From contig JABDEZ010000012.1 in the NCBI GenBank assembly GCA_013286835.1, positions 1 to 42,805 of the forward strand: DNA of 42,805 nucleotides, written 5' to 3'. Within the stretch, counting starts at the first letter, position 1. The number at the start of each line of letters is the position of its first letter. This document shows positions 1 through 8,970 of this stretch, piece after piece. The position numbers were made by a program, and so were the translations under genes. The notes under the pieces are model-generated. The model searched no databases and was not told the origin of the DNA. It saw only the letters and a program-made list of their open reading frames with translations. The stretch comes from Bacteroidota bacterium (lineage in GTDB: Bacteria; Bacteroidota; Bacteroidia; Chitinophagales; Chitinophagaceae).

Positions 1-3000
1 CCATCAGGATATACAACCCTTATTATGTAGTTGTATGCCCCAATATCCATCAGGGTACCATTCCAGGTTCCATCCCAGCCGTGGTTGTCAGTAGCACTAA
101 ATATCTGCTGCCCCCAACGGTTGAATACCCTGAATTCTATGACACGCTCGTAGGTCAGGTTGGTTATGCGGAACACATCATTCTTACCATCATTATTTGG
201 CGTAAAGGCCGAAGGAACAAATATGTTTGAACGATAGTCTATGTTTACATTCACGGTATCATAAGCCGGACAAAACTGATTATATACAATAACGCTATAT
301 ACTGTAGGTACAGCTGGCGTTGCAGTAGGGTTATGTAAGTAAGGATTATCCAGTGTAAACGATGGGCTCCATACATACGTATAGGGTGCATTTAGTGTAT
401 CGGGCAACACCACCAATTGTGTACTCTTTCCATACTTTATAGTAGTATCCTTATAAGCAAGATGAGATTTAGGATAAGGAACTGCAAACACTCTTGAGAA
501 AGCAGTATCCACACAGTTTACTGAATCGGTAAAAACAGCAGTATATCGTATCGTTGTATCAGGTATAGCTATTACAGCCTGGCAGGTATCACAGTTCAGC
601 GTTGTTGCTCGCATTGTATCATTTTGATACCATTTCCACCCGTTCTTAGTATCGCTGGCAATAAGCTGTACCGGCGAGTTCACACATATGTTGGTATCCA
701 TAGGTGTTACATAAGGATGGCGTACCGGATCAAGGTATATGTCAACTGAATCCCTGAATGAACAACCACTCTTGCCCCTGCTCGTTACATAAAACCTTGT
801 ACTTTGATATATATAAGCTTCCGGCGTTTTTAGTGTAGAATCTGACAAAATATTAGAGCCATAAACAGTCTGCCATGCATATGGGAAAGGTACTGTTGGT
901 GCATCATAATAATTGAAACTAATAACCGGTAATTCATATAAAGGATAACCACCGCTGAATGCTGAATCACCTGCACAAACATCGCCCGCATCATTATATA
1001 CAAACGTAGATGATGGGTAACCTGATGTAACGTAATCAAAGGCAGGAGGAGCAGCTGTGATCGCACCATTTGAATAACAAATATCAACCAGCAGGTTCTG
1101 TGTAGTATCCCAATTGTATGTTGTATTAAACGGTAATGTCAGGAAGCCCGTAGATGATATAGTAATTGGCGTAAAGGTTGAAAAAACCTGTGTACCGCTT
1201 CCTGTTATCAGGCTGCCGTCCGTATTTACCGCAGTCAGTGGTGTACACTGTAATGATACTGTTATAGTATCATATGTTACCGTTGCCGGCAATTGCCTTA
1301 CGGAGAAAGAAATACCAGTTAGCGCACCAGATATCATTCCGGAGTTCAACATATCAGAAGCACGTATCAGGTACTGATGATGGGCCGAAGCATTTCCTGT
1401 AAATGGACTGGGCGATATATTGGAACTGATTGAACCTGCATATGCCCCAAAAACGGGTATTATCGTCGTAGAGTCTCTGGTAGTTGAATCAGTACGAGTA
1501 ATTGGTACTCCACAAGAAAGATTGGTCGAAGGTTTGTGGCCAACAGGGTTAGCAGTTAAGTATATCCTGCCTTCTTTACAAAATATAACAGGTGTTGCGG
1601 GAGATATGGACATGTGATTCGAATTATCTACATTCACAGTCACCGTATCCGAAGTCTTACAAGAAGAAGGGAAATTAGGTACCGTAACTATGTACTTCGT
1701 CGTATCACTAGGATGTACCGACGGGTTAGCCGTGCTCGGGTTGGTTATATCTGAATAGGTAGAGTCATTATAATCTGTCCATTTGTAAGTAAAATCTTTA
1801 GGCAGGCCTGCAACATTCAGCGTAACAGGAGTATTTGCCAACGGGCAGTTCCTATATACCTTGGGTATAGCATTAATGCCCGATATTACATCTATGGTCA
1901 CCACAAGGTAACTTATTAATACAATGGGTTGGGAATTGCTGCATGTCGAGTCTGTTGCAATAAATACTATAGTGTGTGCACCCAGGCTGGTATCGCCTGG
2001 CGTCCACGTATATGTGCCATGCACAACTGCTGCACCGTTTCCTGGAACTGTAAATGTGTCGCCAGGCGTATTACTTATACTTTCAGAATCTACGTTAAGA
2101 TATATTTTATTACTGTTAGAGCTTGAGGTTGCCGTCATAGTAAATGTAACGGGAGAATTGGGACAGGTGTAAATGACATTACCAGTACCCAATGCCGGGT
2201 TGGCCGCACTAAATAGCCCACCACTAATATTTTGCGGAATTGAATCTATAATAGGTGGGGGGGCATTACATGGTAGTACTGAAACCTGCACGTCGCGACG
2301 AGTAGAACCAAGTAGGGTTTTGGTTACCGGATCATATTTAGAAACCTTGAATGCCAGTACAAACTTCCCTTGTTTCGACGGGGTAAATGTTGCGATACCG
2401 GTTATCGGATCAACTATATATGGGGTCGCCTGGCTTTGTATCGGGTTTAAAAGTGTATATGGTATTCCTCCAATTGGTGTACTAGTATTATACGGAATTT
2501 CAGTATTGGGGCCACACCCAGGGGCACACGGTGTGCCGCCACAACCCCATGGTTGTTCATTTTCAACAAACAACGAGTCCCCGTTTGGATCGTATGGGCC
2601 ATTAAAAAACTGATCTAGTTGATTGATGCACAAATAAGGTATTGGATCAATCGTAAACCGCGGAGAGTTTTCATTACCAAATAGATCATTAATATGGCAA
2701 TCAATAGTTAATGAATAGCTAGATGCTGGTTGACATAGATTTTGAATACCTGCATTTCTGCAACAGTTTGTCCATACAAATGTCCAGTCAGAACAACGGT
2801 AAGGCAGATCTACTGTGTCTGTATAATTAAATCTATTAAAACCTGGCCATACAGAGGTAGGCTGCCTGCAAGAATTTAAAGCTTTGAAATTATTGCAAAG
2901 CTGATCCAATGTATCAGAACCATGCCCAACAATGGTATCCATTTGAAGACTTATAGTCGTAGGGAAAGCTTGGGTTGTAGAGCAATTACCGTTCGAGGTC

Positions 3001-3215
3001 ATACTTACAGACTCCGGCGAACTCAATAATGATTGGCCGGCCTCGCATGCCCTATACACTCCTAAATGCACCACATAACGCAAAGGGTGTGCTGTAGTGC
3101 CTATATAAGTTACCCATAGATCCGCCGCACCAAAGTGTGATGCATAACCTTTGGTGAGGGAAAAGAGACTAAATAATACAATTACAAAGAATTTAGATAG
3201 TCGAGTTTTGTACAT
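1..3215 (-). CDS. Giant secreted T9SS type B protein, C-terminus cut by window edge
   Basis: This gene reads from the ATG at 3215 down to the left edge, about 1071 codons with no stop. It starts with a signal peptide (MYKTRLSKFF, then a hydrophobic stretch ending KGYA), and the mature protein begins SHFGAADLW. It is a full-length paralogue of the neighbour at 3489-6656: the N-terminus, the Cys-rich first third and the C-terminal gliding-motility-associated (CHU_C) sorting domain all align. By that alignment only about 14 residues and the stop lie outside the window. The reading frame is the same at the start, at a run of seven G at 2257-2263 and at the edge, so I see no frameshift. The family is exported through the Sec and type 9 systems and anchored at or released from the cell surface; the ligand is unknown. 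The PKD-like repeats and Cys pairs suggest an adhesin or structural role (inference). Confidence 0.85.
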   Translation of the reverse strand, partial: MYKTRLSKFFVIVLFSLFSLTKGYASHFGAADLWVTYIGTTAHPLRYVVHLGVYRACEAGQSLLSSPESVSMTSNGNCSTTQAFPTTISLQMDTIVGHGSDTLDQLCNNFKALNSCRQPTSVWPGFNRFNYTDTVDLPYRCSDWTFVWTNCCRNAGIQNLCQPASSYSLTIDCHINDLFGNENSPRFTIDPIPYLCINQLDQFFNGPYDPNGDSLFVENEQPWGCGGTPCAPGCGPNTEIPYNTSTPIGGIPYTLLNPIQSQATPYIVDPITGIATFTPSKQGKFVLAFKVSKYDPVTKTLLGSTRRDVQVSVLPCNAPPPIIDSIPQNISGGLFSAANPALGTGNVIYTCPNSPVTFTMTATSSSNSNKIYLNVDSESISNTPGDTFTVPGNGAAVVHGTYTWTPGDTSLGAHTIVFIATDSTCSNSQPIVLISYLVVTIDVISGINAIPKVYRNCPLANTPVTLNVAGLPKDFTYKWTDYNDSTYSDITNPSTANPSVHPSDTTKYIVTVPNFPSSCKTSDTVTVNVDNSNHMSISPATPVIFCKEGRIYLTANPVGHKPSTNLSCGVPITRTDSTTRDSTTIIPVFGAYAGSISSNISPSPFTGNASAHHQYLIRASDMLNSGMISGALTGISFSVRQLPATVTYDTITVSLQCTPLTAVNTDGSLITGSGTQVFSTFTPITISSTGFLTLPFNTTYNWDTTQNLLVDICYSNGAITAAPPAFDYVTSGYPSSTFVYNDAGDVCAGDSAFSGGYPLYELPVISFNYYDAPTVPFPYAWQTVYGSNILSDSTLKTPEAYIYQSTRFYVTSRGKSGCSFRDSVDIYLDPVRHPYVTPMDTNICVNSPVQLIASDTKNGWKWYQNDTMRATTLNCDTCQAVIAIPDTTIRYTAVFTDSVNCVDTAFSRVFAVPYPKSHLAYKDTTIKYGKSTQLVVLPDTLNAPYTYVWSPSFTLDNPYLHNPTATPAVPTVYSVIVYNQFCPAYDTVNVNIDYRSNIFVPSAFTPNNDGKNDVFRITNLTYERVIEFRVFNRWGQQIFSATDNHGWDGTWNGTLMDIGAYNYIIRVVYPD

Positions 3216-3242
3216 GAAGTGGCATTTAATTATATACTGCAA

Positions 3243-3250
3243 TAAAAGTA
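3243..3250 (-). promoter_or_regulatory. Possible -7 box of the 1-3215 gene
   Basis: On the minus strand this reads TACTTTTA, seven of eight matches to the Bacteroidota -7 consensus TAnnTTTG, 27 bases before the ATG. No clear -33 element was found. Weak. Confidence 0.25.
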
Positions 3251-3432
3251 AGAAAAAAAGAACAAAAATTTAACAACTGCTGTCACTTACCAATAAAAAT
3301 TTTATTTCATTTATTATAACAAGACACACTATTGAAGCCAATTGGTTGGTTGGTTTTAAAGAATAAAACAGCTAAACACACATATTTATGTCATTAAAAT
3401 AACACTGTTGTAAATACATGCTTTTATAAACG

Positions 3433-3462
3433 AGCAAGGCACCCTATAATGGGTGCCTTGCT
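3433..3462 (-). terminator. Hairpin downstream of the 3489-6656 gene
   Basis: A perfect 12-bp inverted repeat (AGCAAGGCACCC and its complement) encloses a 6-base loop. It begins 27 bases beyond the stop of the minus-strand gene. On the minus strand it is followed by a T-poor tract, so the U-run is weak; stem strength and position are the main support. Confidence 0.65.
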
Positions 3463-3488
3463 TATCAATACAATATATTAAACAATAT

Positions 3489-6400
3489 TTATCTAATCAG
3501 TGTTACAGTCCCTTGAAAGTTATCTTGTACCCCGTCTGGATATATTACCCTGATAATGTAATTATAGGCCCCTATATCCAGTAAATTGCCGTTCCATGTA
3601 CCATCCCATCCATGGTTATCCGTAGCATTGAATATCTCCTGGCCCCAGCGATTAAAAATTCTAAATTCTATCACGCGTTCATACGTCAGGTTAGCTATTC
3701 TGAAGATGTCATTTTTGCCATCATGGTTGGGCGTAAATGCAGAAGGTACAAATATGTTCGACCGATAGTCTATGTTAACATTAATGGTATCGTATGCCGG
3801 GCAGAATTGGTTATATGCTATAACACTATACACGGTAGGTACGGTCGGTGTTGCAGTAGGGTTCATCAAATATTGGTCATCCAGGGTGAACGGTGGTGTC
3901 CACACATAGTTATACCTCACTCCCGGGCTATCTGGCGCTAACACCAGCTGGATGCTTGAACCATACTTAATAGTAGTGTCCTTAAATCCAAGGGTAATAG
4001 CCGGATACGGAATGGTCTGTACTCTTGAATATGCTGTGTCCGCACAGCCTACAGAATCTTTAAATACTATTATATAGCTTGTAGTAGTATCTGGTAGTGC
4101 TATTATGGTTTGGCAGGTATCACAGTTTATTGATGTTGCAGGTTTCAACTTATTCTGGTACCATTTCCAACCATTCTTTGTATCGGTTGCTATTAGCTGA
4201 ACAGGAGAATTTACACACACTATAGTATCTGAAGGATAAACATATGGATGACGTGGAGGGTCAACATATATCGTCACTGAATCCATGAACGCACAACCAC
4301 TTTTACCCCTGCTGATGACATAGTATTTTGAATCTGTATCTACATATACCTTGGGCATTTGGGTTGTAGAATCAGAGAAATAATGAGAACCATATATGTT
4401 TACCCAATCATAATAAAATGGCACTGTAGGCGCATGAAAATAGTTGAACCTGATAACAGGTATCTGATATAATGGGAAACCACCACTGGAGGCTGCCGCT
4501 CCGGTACAAACATTATCCGCATCATTAAATACAAAAGTCGATGATGGGTAGCCTGAATTAAAATAATCAAACGAAGGTGGGTTAAGCGTTATTGTTGAAT
4601 TTGAATAGCAAATATCCACTAATAGATTTTGAGTGGTATCCCAATTATATACACTGTTAAACGGTATAGTAAAATAACCTGCAGCAGCAATAGTAAGCGG
4701 AGAGGCCGACGCATATACTTGTGTTCCACCAGGTATCAAACTGCCATCCGCGTTTACGGAATTCAATGTAGTACACATTAGCGATATAGATACATTGTTA
4801 TACGTTGCACTCGAAGTTAGTACCCTTATCGAAAATGACATCCCGGTTAATGCACCGGATATCATACCCGAATTCAGCATGTCCTTAGCCTTCAGCAGGT
4901 ACTGGTGGTGGGCCGACCCATTGCCTGTAAAAGGACTGCACGAGTTAGCATTGTTGCTGGCTCCGCCATATGAACCCAAAGTGGGTAATATTACTACAGA
5001 ATCTGGTGTAGTCATGTCTGGAGGAGTTGACGGAATACCACAAGGTAAGTTAGTCGCCGGCTTATTCCCTACCGGGTGAGCGATAAGATCTACTGTTCCT
5101 TCTTTACACAAGATGATAGGTGATACGGGCGTAATAGAAATGTGATTGGTGTTATCCACATTTACAAATACAGTATCTACAGACTTACATGAAGGTGGCA
5201 AGCCTGTAACAGAGACGAAGTATTCTGTAGTATCCTGTGGATTTACTGTAGGATTAGCACTGGAAGGATTCGTTATGGGACTGCCGGTAGTATCTATCCA
5301 GCTATAACCAAATGTAGGAGGAAGACCTACTACATTAAGCGTAACAGGTACACCAGACTCTGGGCACAGTCTAAATGTTTTAGGTATAGCATTTATACCG
5401 GTAATAACATCTATATTAACCGTAAGGTAGCTTTTCAGCACCACTGGTTGTGCATTTGTGCAAGTAGAGTCAGTTGCTGTAAAGGTTACGGTGTGTACAC
5501 CTACGCTAGTATCACCTGGTGTCCAGCTAAAAGTACCTCCGTTCGATGGTGTGCCATTATTACTTACAGTAAATGTACTTCCCGGTGTATTACTTAAAGC
5601 AGTGTCAAGTGACAGGAAGATGGAATTCACCCCCGATTGTGAGAATGAGTTCATAGTAAAATTGATAGGGGTATTAGGGCAAGTATACAACGTGTTAGTC
5701 CCATTACTATGTATAAATTGTCCCCCTGTAATATTCAGTGGCATAGAGTCTATTACTGGCGGTGGTGCATTACATGTAAGCACTGACACTTGCACATCGC
5801 GACGGGTAGAACCCATCAATACTTTAGTAATAGGATCATATTTAGAGACCTTAAATGCCAACACAAATTTACCTACTAAAGACGGGGTAAAAGTTGCAAT
5901 ACCCGTTATCGGATCAACAAGATAAAAAGCTGGTGTACTTAATATAGGATTAACAAGAGAATACGAGGGCACATAAGGAATTTCCCCATTTGGCCCACAG
6001 GTACAGGAAACACAACCTAAAGGCTGTACATTTTCTACAAAAAGGGAATCTCCATTAGGATCGTATGGACCGTTAAAGAACTGGTCTGGCTGGTTCAAAC
6101 ATAAATAAGGTATGGGGAGTACAGTAAAGCGGGGCGAGCTTTGGTTGCTATACAAATTATTAAAATGACAGTCAACTGTAATGTCTTGGCCCGACGGTGT
6201 GCATAAGTTTAATATTCCACCATTCCTGGCACCACTTAACCATGTAAAATGCCAATCCACACAACGATTAGGAAGATCTACAGTATCCACATAGCTTCTT
6301 TTTTCAAAACCCGGCCATCTGGATGCAGGCTGCCTGCAAGAATTCAGCGCATGATAGTTTGGGCAAAGTTGATCCAATGTGTCATCAGTTTGCATATACA

Positions 6401-6656
6401 TCGGGATAGTTACCGATGCAAACTGGCAAGAATCAGAGCTCCATGTCACAGATTCCTGATTTGATAAAGAAGCCTGGTTGGGTTCACATGCACGGTACAC
6501 ATCCAGGTGTATCACATATCGCAATGGATGTGCGGTATTGCCAATATAGACAGCCCATATATCTGCAGCACCCAGGTGAGAAGCACTAACCTGATTGATG
6601 CAACAGAAAAAAACAAGTACTGAAAATAAAAGTTTCGATATTGGTCTTTTAAACAT
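3489..6656 (-). CDS. Giant secreted protein with CHU_C (T9SS type B) sorting domain
   Basis: A 1055-residue protein. Residues 1-25 form a signal peptide ending VSA, and the mature chain starts SHLGAADIW. The first 300 residues are Cys-rich and include the VYRACE motif, typical of large Bacteroidota surface proteins that start with an SH(L/Y)xGGE-like segment. The middle contains Ig/PKD-like repeats (for example around 330-420, 430-500 and 790-960) with conserved Y-x-V strands before Asp/Thr turns. The last 85 residues carry the gliding-motility-associated C-terminal domain: FVPSAFTPNHDGKNDIFRI, FNRWGQEIF and GWDGTWNG, ending GTVTLIR. That domain directs type 9 secretion (family knowledge). 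The gene is a tandem paralogue of the one at 1-3215, with 273 bp between them and separate promoter-like boxes. Function beyond surface exposure is unknown. Confidence 0.92.
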   Translation of the reverse strand: MFKRPISKLLFSVLVFFCCINQVSASHLGAADIWAVYIGNTAHPLRYVIHLDVYRACEPNQASLSNQESVTWSSDSCQFASVTIPMYMQTDDTLDQLCPNYHALNSCRQPASRWPGFEKRSYVDTVDLPNRCVDWHFTWLSGARNGGILNLCTPSGQDITVDCHFNNLYSNQSSPRFTVLPIPYLCLNQPDQFFNGPYDPNGDSLFVENVQPLGCVSCTCGPNGEIPYVPSYSLVNPILSTPAFYLVDPITGIATFTPSLVGKFVLAFKVSKYDPITKVLMGSTRRDVQVSVLTCNAPPPVIDSMPLNITGGQFIHSNGTNTLYTCPNTPINFTMNSFSQSGVNSIFLSLDTALSNTPGSTFTVSNNGTPSNGGTFSWTPGDTSVGVHTVTFTATDSTCTNAQPVVLKSYLTVNIDVITGINAIPKTFRLCPESGVPVTLNVVGLPPTFGYSWIDTTGSPITNPSSANPTVNPQDTTEYFVSVTGLPPSCKSVDTVFVNVDNTNHISITPVSPIILCKEGTVDLIAHPVGNKPATNLPCGIPSTPPDMTTPDSVVILPTLGSYGGASNNANSCSPFTGNGSAHHQYLLKAKDMLNSGMISGALTGMSFSIRVLTSSATYNNVSISLMCTTLNSVNADGSLIPGGTQVYASASPLTIAAAGYFTIPFNSVYNWDTTQNLLVDICYSNSTITLNPPSFDYFNSGYPSSTFVFNDADNVCTGAAASSGGFPLYQIPVIRFNYFHAPTVPFYYDWVNIYGSHYFSDSTTQMPKVYVDTDSKYYVISRGKSGCAFMDSVTIYVDPPRHPYVYPSDTIVCVNSPVQLIATDTKNGWKWYQNKLKPATSINCDTCQTIIALPDTTTSYIIVFKDSVGCADTAYSRVQTIPYPAITLGFKDTTIKYGSSIQLVLAPDSPGVRYNYVWTPPFTLDDQYLMNPTATPTVPTVYSVIAYNQFCPAYDTINVNIDYRSNIFVPSAFTPNHDGKNDIFRIANLTYERVIEFRIFNRWGQEIFNATDNHGWDGTWNGNLLDIGAYNYIIRVIYPDGVQDNFQGTVTLIR

Positions 6657-6676
6657 GAGTAAACGTAATTTATATG

Positions 6677-6684
6677 CGAAAATA
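6677..6684 (-). promoter_or_regulatory. Possible -7 box of the 3489-6656 gene
   Basis: The minus strand reads TATTTTCG, seven of eight matches to TAnnTTTG, 20 bases before the ATG at 6656. No convincing -33 element was seen. Confidence 0.35.
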
Positions 6685-6727
6685 AATTTAATTAAACGAA
6701 TAAAACAGTCACAAGGTTACAAGAAAC

Positions 6728-6768
6728 AAAAAAATATCCTGTTTGTAAAATTACAAGACAGGATATTT
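6728..6768 (-). terminator. Rho-independent terminator of the egt-like operon
   Basis: A perfect 11-bp stem (AAATATCCTGT at 6732-6742 pairs with 6758-6768), with a further bulged extension inside it, is followed on the minus strand by seven T. It lies about 50 bases past the stop of the EgtD-like gene and closes the six-gene operon. Confidence 0.8.
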
Positions 6769-6818
6769 AAAAAAAAGGTTGGACGGGAGCATTTATTATT
6801 TCATCTGATTGCATCCAT

Positions 6819-7763
6819 TCACGTAACTACTTGCCAAATTGTATCCAGGAACCACTCCTTATTATCAAATATGTGTTTTACCGGTTTAAATGCATTTGCT
6901 CTGGCCAATTCATCAGTTTGTTGTAAAGAGTATTTTTGAGATATTTCCATAAATATCATTTCACCTTTAGCAAAGTGTACCCACCCTACTTCTCCTATCC
7001 GCACTCTTTGTTTACTCAGACTTTTAAGATAGCTTTTACATGCGCCACTTGCTTCATCATAAACAGGGTAGTGCTCAAAACCAGCAAGGTTAAAATCCGC
7101 ATCCAGTTCCCGGTTAATGCGCTGCAGGAGATTCAGATTAAACCTCTTGGTAGCGCCCGAAGCATCATTATATGCAGCTAATATTAACCTCGGATCTTTT
7201 TTAAGGTCGAACCCTGTCAATAGCAAATCGCCAGGATTTAATTGCTGGTGCAATTCATTTAAGAAATCGCCTGTATGCTCAAAAGGTATATTACCAATAC
7301 TTGACCCTAAAAAAAGAACCACCTTCTTCCTCGAAGATATTTTTTTGATCTGCTTTAGCATATCAAAGTATTCCCCATTCATTCCATTTATGCGTATTCC
7401 GGGTATTTCATCAGGCAATTTATCAGATAGGTTTTCAATAACATGGGCAGAAATATCTATGGGATAATAGACAAAATCAGCCTTACGATCCTGCAGGTTT
7501 TTCAATAAAAAAGTTGATTTCATTGCATCACCTGCCCCTAGCTCCACCAGATCAAAGCTAGTGCTATGGCTCAGCATCAACTCCGATATCTCATCCGTTT
7601 TTTCTGAAAATATCTCTAGCTCACAATTGGTCAGGTAATACTCAGGAGTTTGCATGATCTCCTGGAACAATTTGTCTCCTGCCTCATCATAAAAATATTT
7701 TGAACTAAGCCTCTTGGGGGTTGCATTGAGGCCTTCCCAAACATCATTGAAAAATTTGTTCAT
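6819..7763 (-). CDS. egtD: L-histidine N-alpha-methyltransferase, EgtD-like
   Basis: A 314-residue cytosolic SAM-dependent enzyme. EgtD trimethylates histidine to hercynine, the first step of ergothioneine synthesis (family knowledge; usual length about 320). In the sequence: the N-terminal LNATPKRLSSKYFYDEAGD typical of the family, SAM-site motif I LVELGAGDA at 72-80, YYPIDIS at 99-105, FLGSSIGN at 151-158 and LLTGFDLKKD at 181-190. It is the last gene of the operon, 10 bases after the EgtB-like gene, and a terminator follows. A stand-alone histidine methyltransferase of another family is unlikely because EgtB is adjacent. Confidence 0.93.
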   Translation of the reverse strand: MNKFFNDVWEGLNATPKRLSSKYFYDEAGDKLFQEIMQTPEYYLTNCELEIFSEKTDEISELMLSHSTSFDLVELGAGDAMKSTFLLKNLQDRKADFVYYPIDISAHVIENLSDKLPDEIPGIRINGMNGEYFDMLKQIKKISSRKKVVLFLGSSIGNIPFEHTGDFLNELHQQLNPGDLLLTGFDLKKDPRLILAAYNDASGATKRFNLNLLQRINRELDADFNLAGFEHYPVYDEASGACKSYLKSLSKQRVRIGEVGWVHFAKGEMIFMEISQKYSLQQTDELARANAFKPVKHIFDNKEWFLDTIWQVVT

Positions 7764-7773
7764 ATTATTTTTT

Positions 7774-8970
7774 TTATTGCGCCAATCGGATGCCCGTAAA
7801 CTGCCATCTTAAATGAGTTTGAAAAAAATTCCTGTAGGTTGCACGACTATGGCCGGGCGGTGTTACCAGGGATGCTCCACGCAATACCATCTGGTTCACC
7901 ATAAATTTACCATTGTACTCCCCTATAGCTCCAACCGCTTTTTTAAAGCCGGGATAAGGTAGGTATGCGCTATTGGTCCACTCCCACCGTTGTCCCCAAT
8001 CAAATTGTTTATTAGCCACTTCCCATTCTTGTTCAGTGGGCAAACGCATACCACTCCATTCTGCAAAGGCTGCAGCTTCATAATAGCTGATATGGCAAAC
8101 GGGGGCTGTAAGATCAATAGCTTTCAGTCCACCATAGGTGTAATTATACCATTGCCCTTCCATTAAATGCCAGTATAAAGGCGATACAATATGATTCGTC
8201 TTTACCCAGTCCCACCCTTCTGCATGCCAGAACCTGAAATCTGTATAGCCTCCTGAATTAATAAAATCAAGATATTGCTGATTGGTAATAAGGTTCGTTG
8301 CTATTTTGTATGGCTGCAAGTACACTTTGTGCCTATCCAACTCATTATCAAAACAAAAACCATCTCCTTTATACCCAATTTCATACACACCTTCCTCTAT
8401 GGTTATAAAATCCACTTCAGCCAATGGAACAGTATCAGCAAATAAAAAGTCGGAATATACAGGGAACAGCGGATTATGGCCTAGGATATACTTAATATCT
8501 GTGTACAACAATTCCTGATGCTGTTCTTCGTGGTTCAGGCCAAGCCGTATCAATTCATAAAGTTCCTGCGAAATTTCGCCGTCCAGTAATCTGCTCATGG
8601 CTTCATCAACGTGAAGGCGGTATTTATAGATGTCAGACACAGATGGCCGGCTTAGATTACCTCTATCGGTCCTGATCACTCGGGTGCCTATCGTCTCATA
8701 ATAGCTGTTGAATACATAATTGTAATCCGCATCAAATTCTTTGTAACCCGGCAGGTTAGGTTTTAGAATAAACGTCTCAAAAAACCAGGTCGCATGTCCA
8801 AGATGCCATTTGGGCGGGCTTACATCCACAATAGGCTGCACCACATAATCTTCTGTTTTCAATGGCTTGCATATCATTTCAGAGCGCTTGCGTATAGCTC
8901 TGTATATATCTGCCAATAATATCTTATTACTCTTCAAGTTTGTTCCTAAGGTCGGTGATTGTTCTAACAT
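7774..8970 (-). CDS. egtB: Hercynine oxygenase / sulfoxide synthase, EgtB-like
   Basis: A 398-residue non-haem iron enzyme. EgtB joins hercynine to a thiol (gamma-Glu-Cys or Cys, depending on subtype) with O2 to form the sulfoxide precursor of ergothioneine. The N-terminal half is a DinB_2-type bundle with the expected iron ligands: H59 (in WHLGHATWF), H147 and H151 (in NHEEQHQELL). The C-terminal half is an FGE-sulfatase domain with GMRLPTEQEWE, and it ends TYRNFFQTHLRWQFTGIRLA. The start at 8970 overlaps the 3' end of the permease gene by 44 bases; a TTG at 8937 is the only other early candidate. No egtA, egtC or egtE homologue is in the operon, so the sulfur donor and the C-S lyase are unknown from this window. 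Confidence 0.93.
   Translation of the reverse strand: MLEQSPTLGTNLKSNKILLADIYRAIRKRSEMICKPLKTEDYVVQPIVDVSPPKWHLGHATWFFETFILKPNLPGYKEFDADYNYVFNSYYETIGTRVIRTDRGNLSRPSVSDIYKYRLHVDEAMSRLLDGEISQELYELIRLGLNHEEQHQELLYTDIKYILGHNPLFPVYSDFLFADTVPLAEVDFITIEEGVYEIGYKGDGFCFDNELDRHKVYLQPYKIATNLITNQQYLDFINSGGYTDFRFWHAEGWDWVKTNHIVSPLYWHLMEGQWYNYTYGGLKAIDLTAPVCHISYYEAAAFAEWSGMRLPTEQEWEVANKQFDWGQRWEWTNSAYLPYPGFKKAVGAIGEYNGKFMVNQMVLRGASLVTPPGHSRATYRNFFQTHLRWQFTGIRLAQ

Noticed and set aside
2257-2263. Run of seven G inside the first giant gene, a possible frameshift site
   Set aside because: Translation across it gives NAPPPIID, matching NAPPPVID in the paralogue, and the frame is the same at the start codon and at the window edge.
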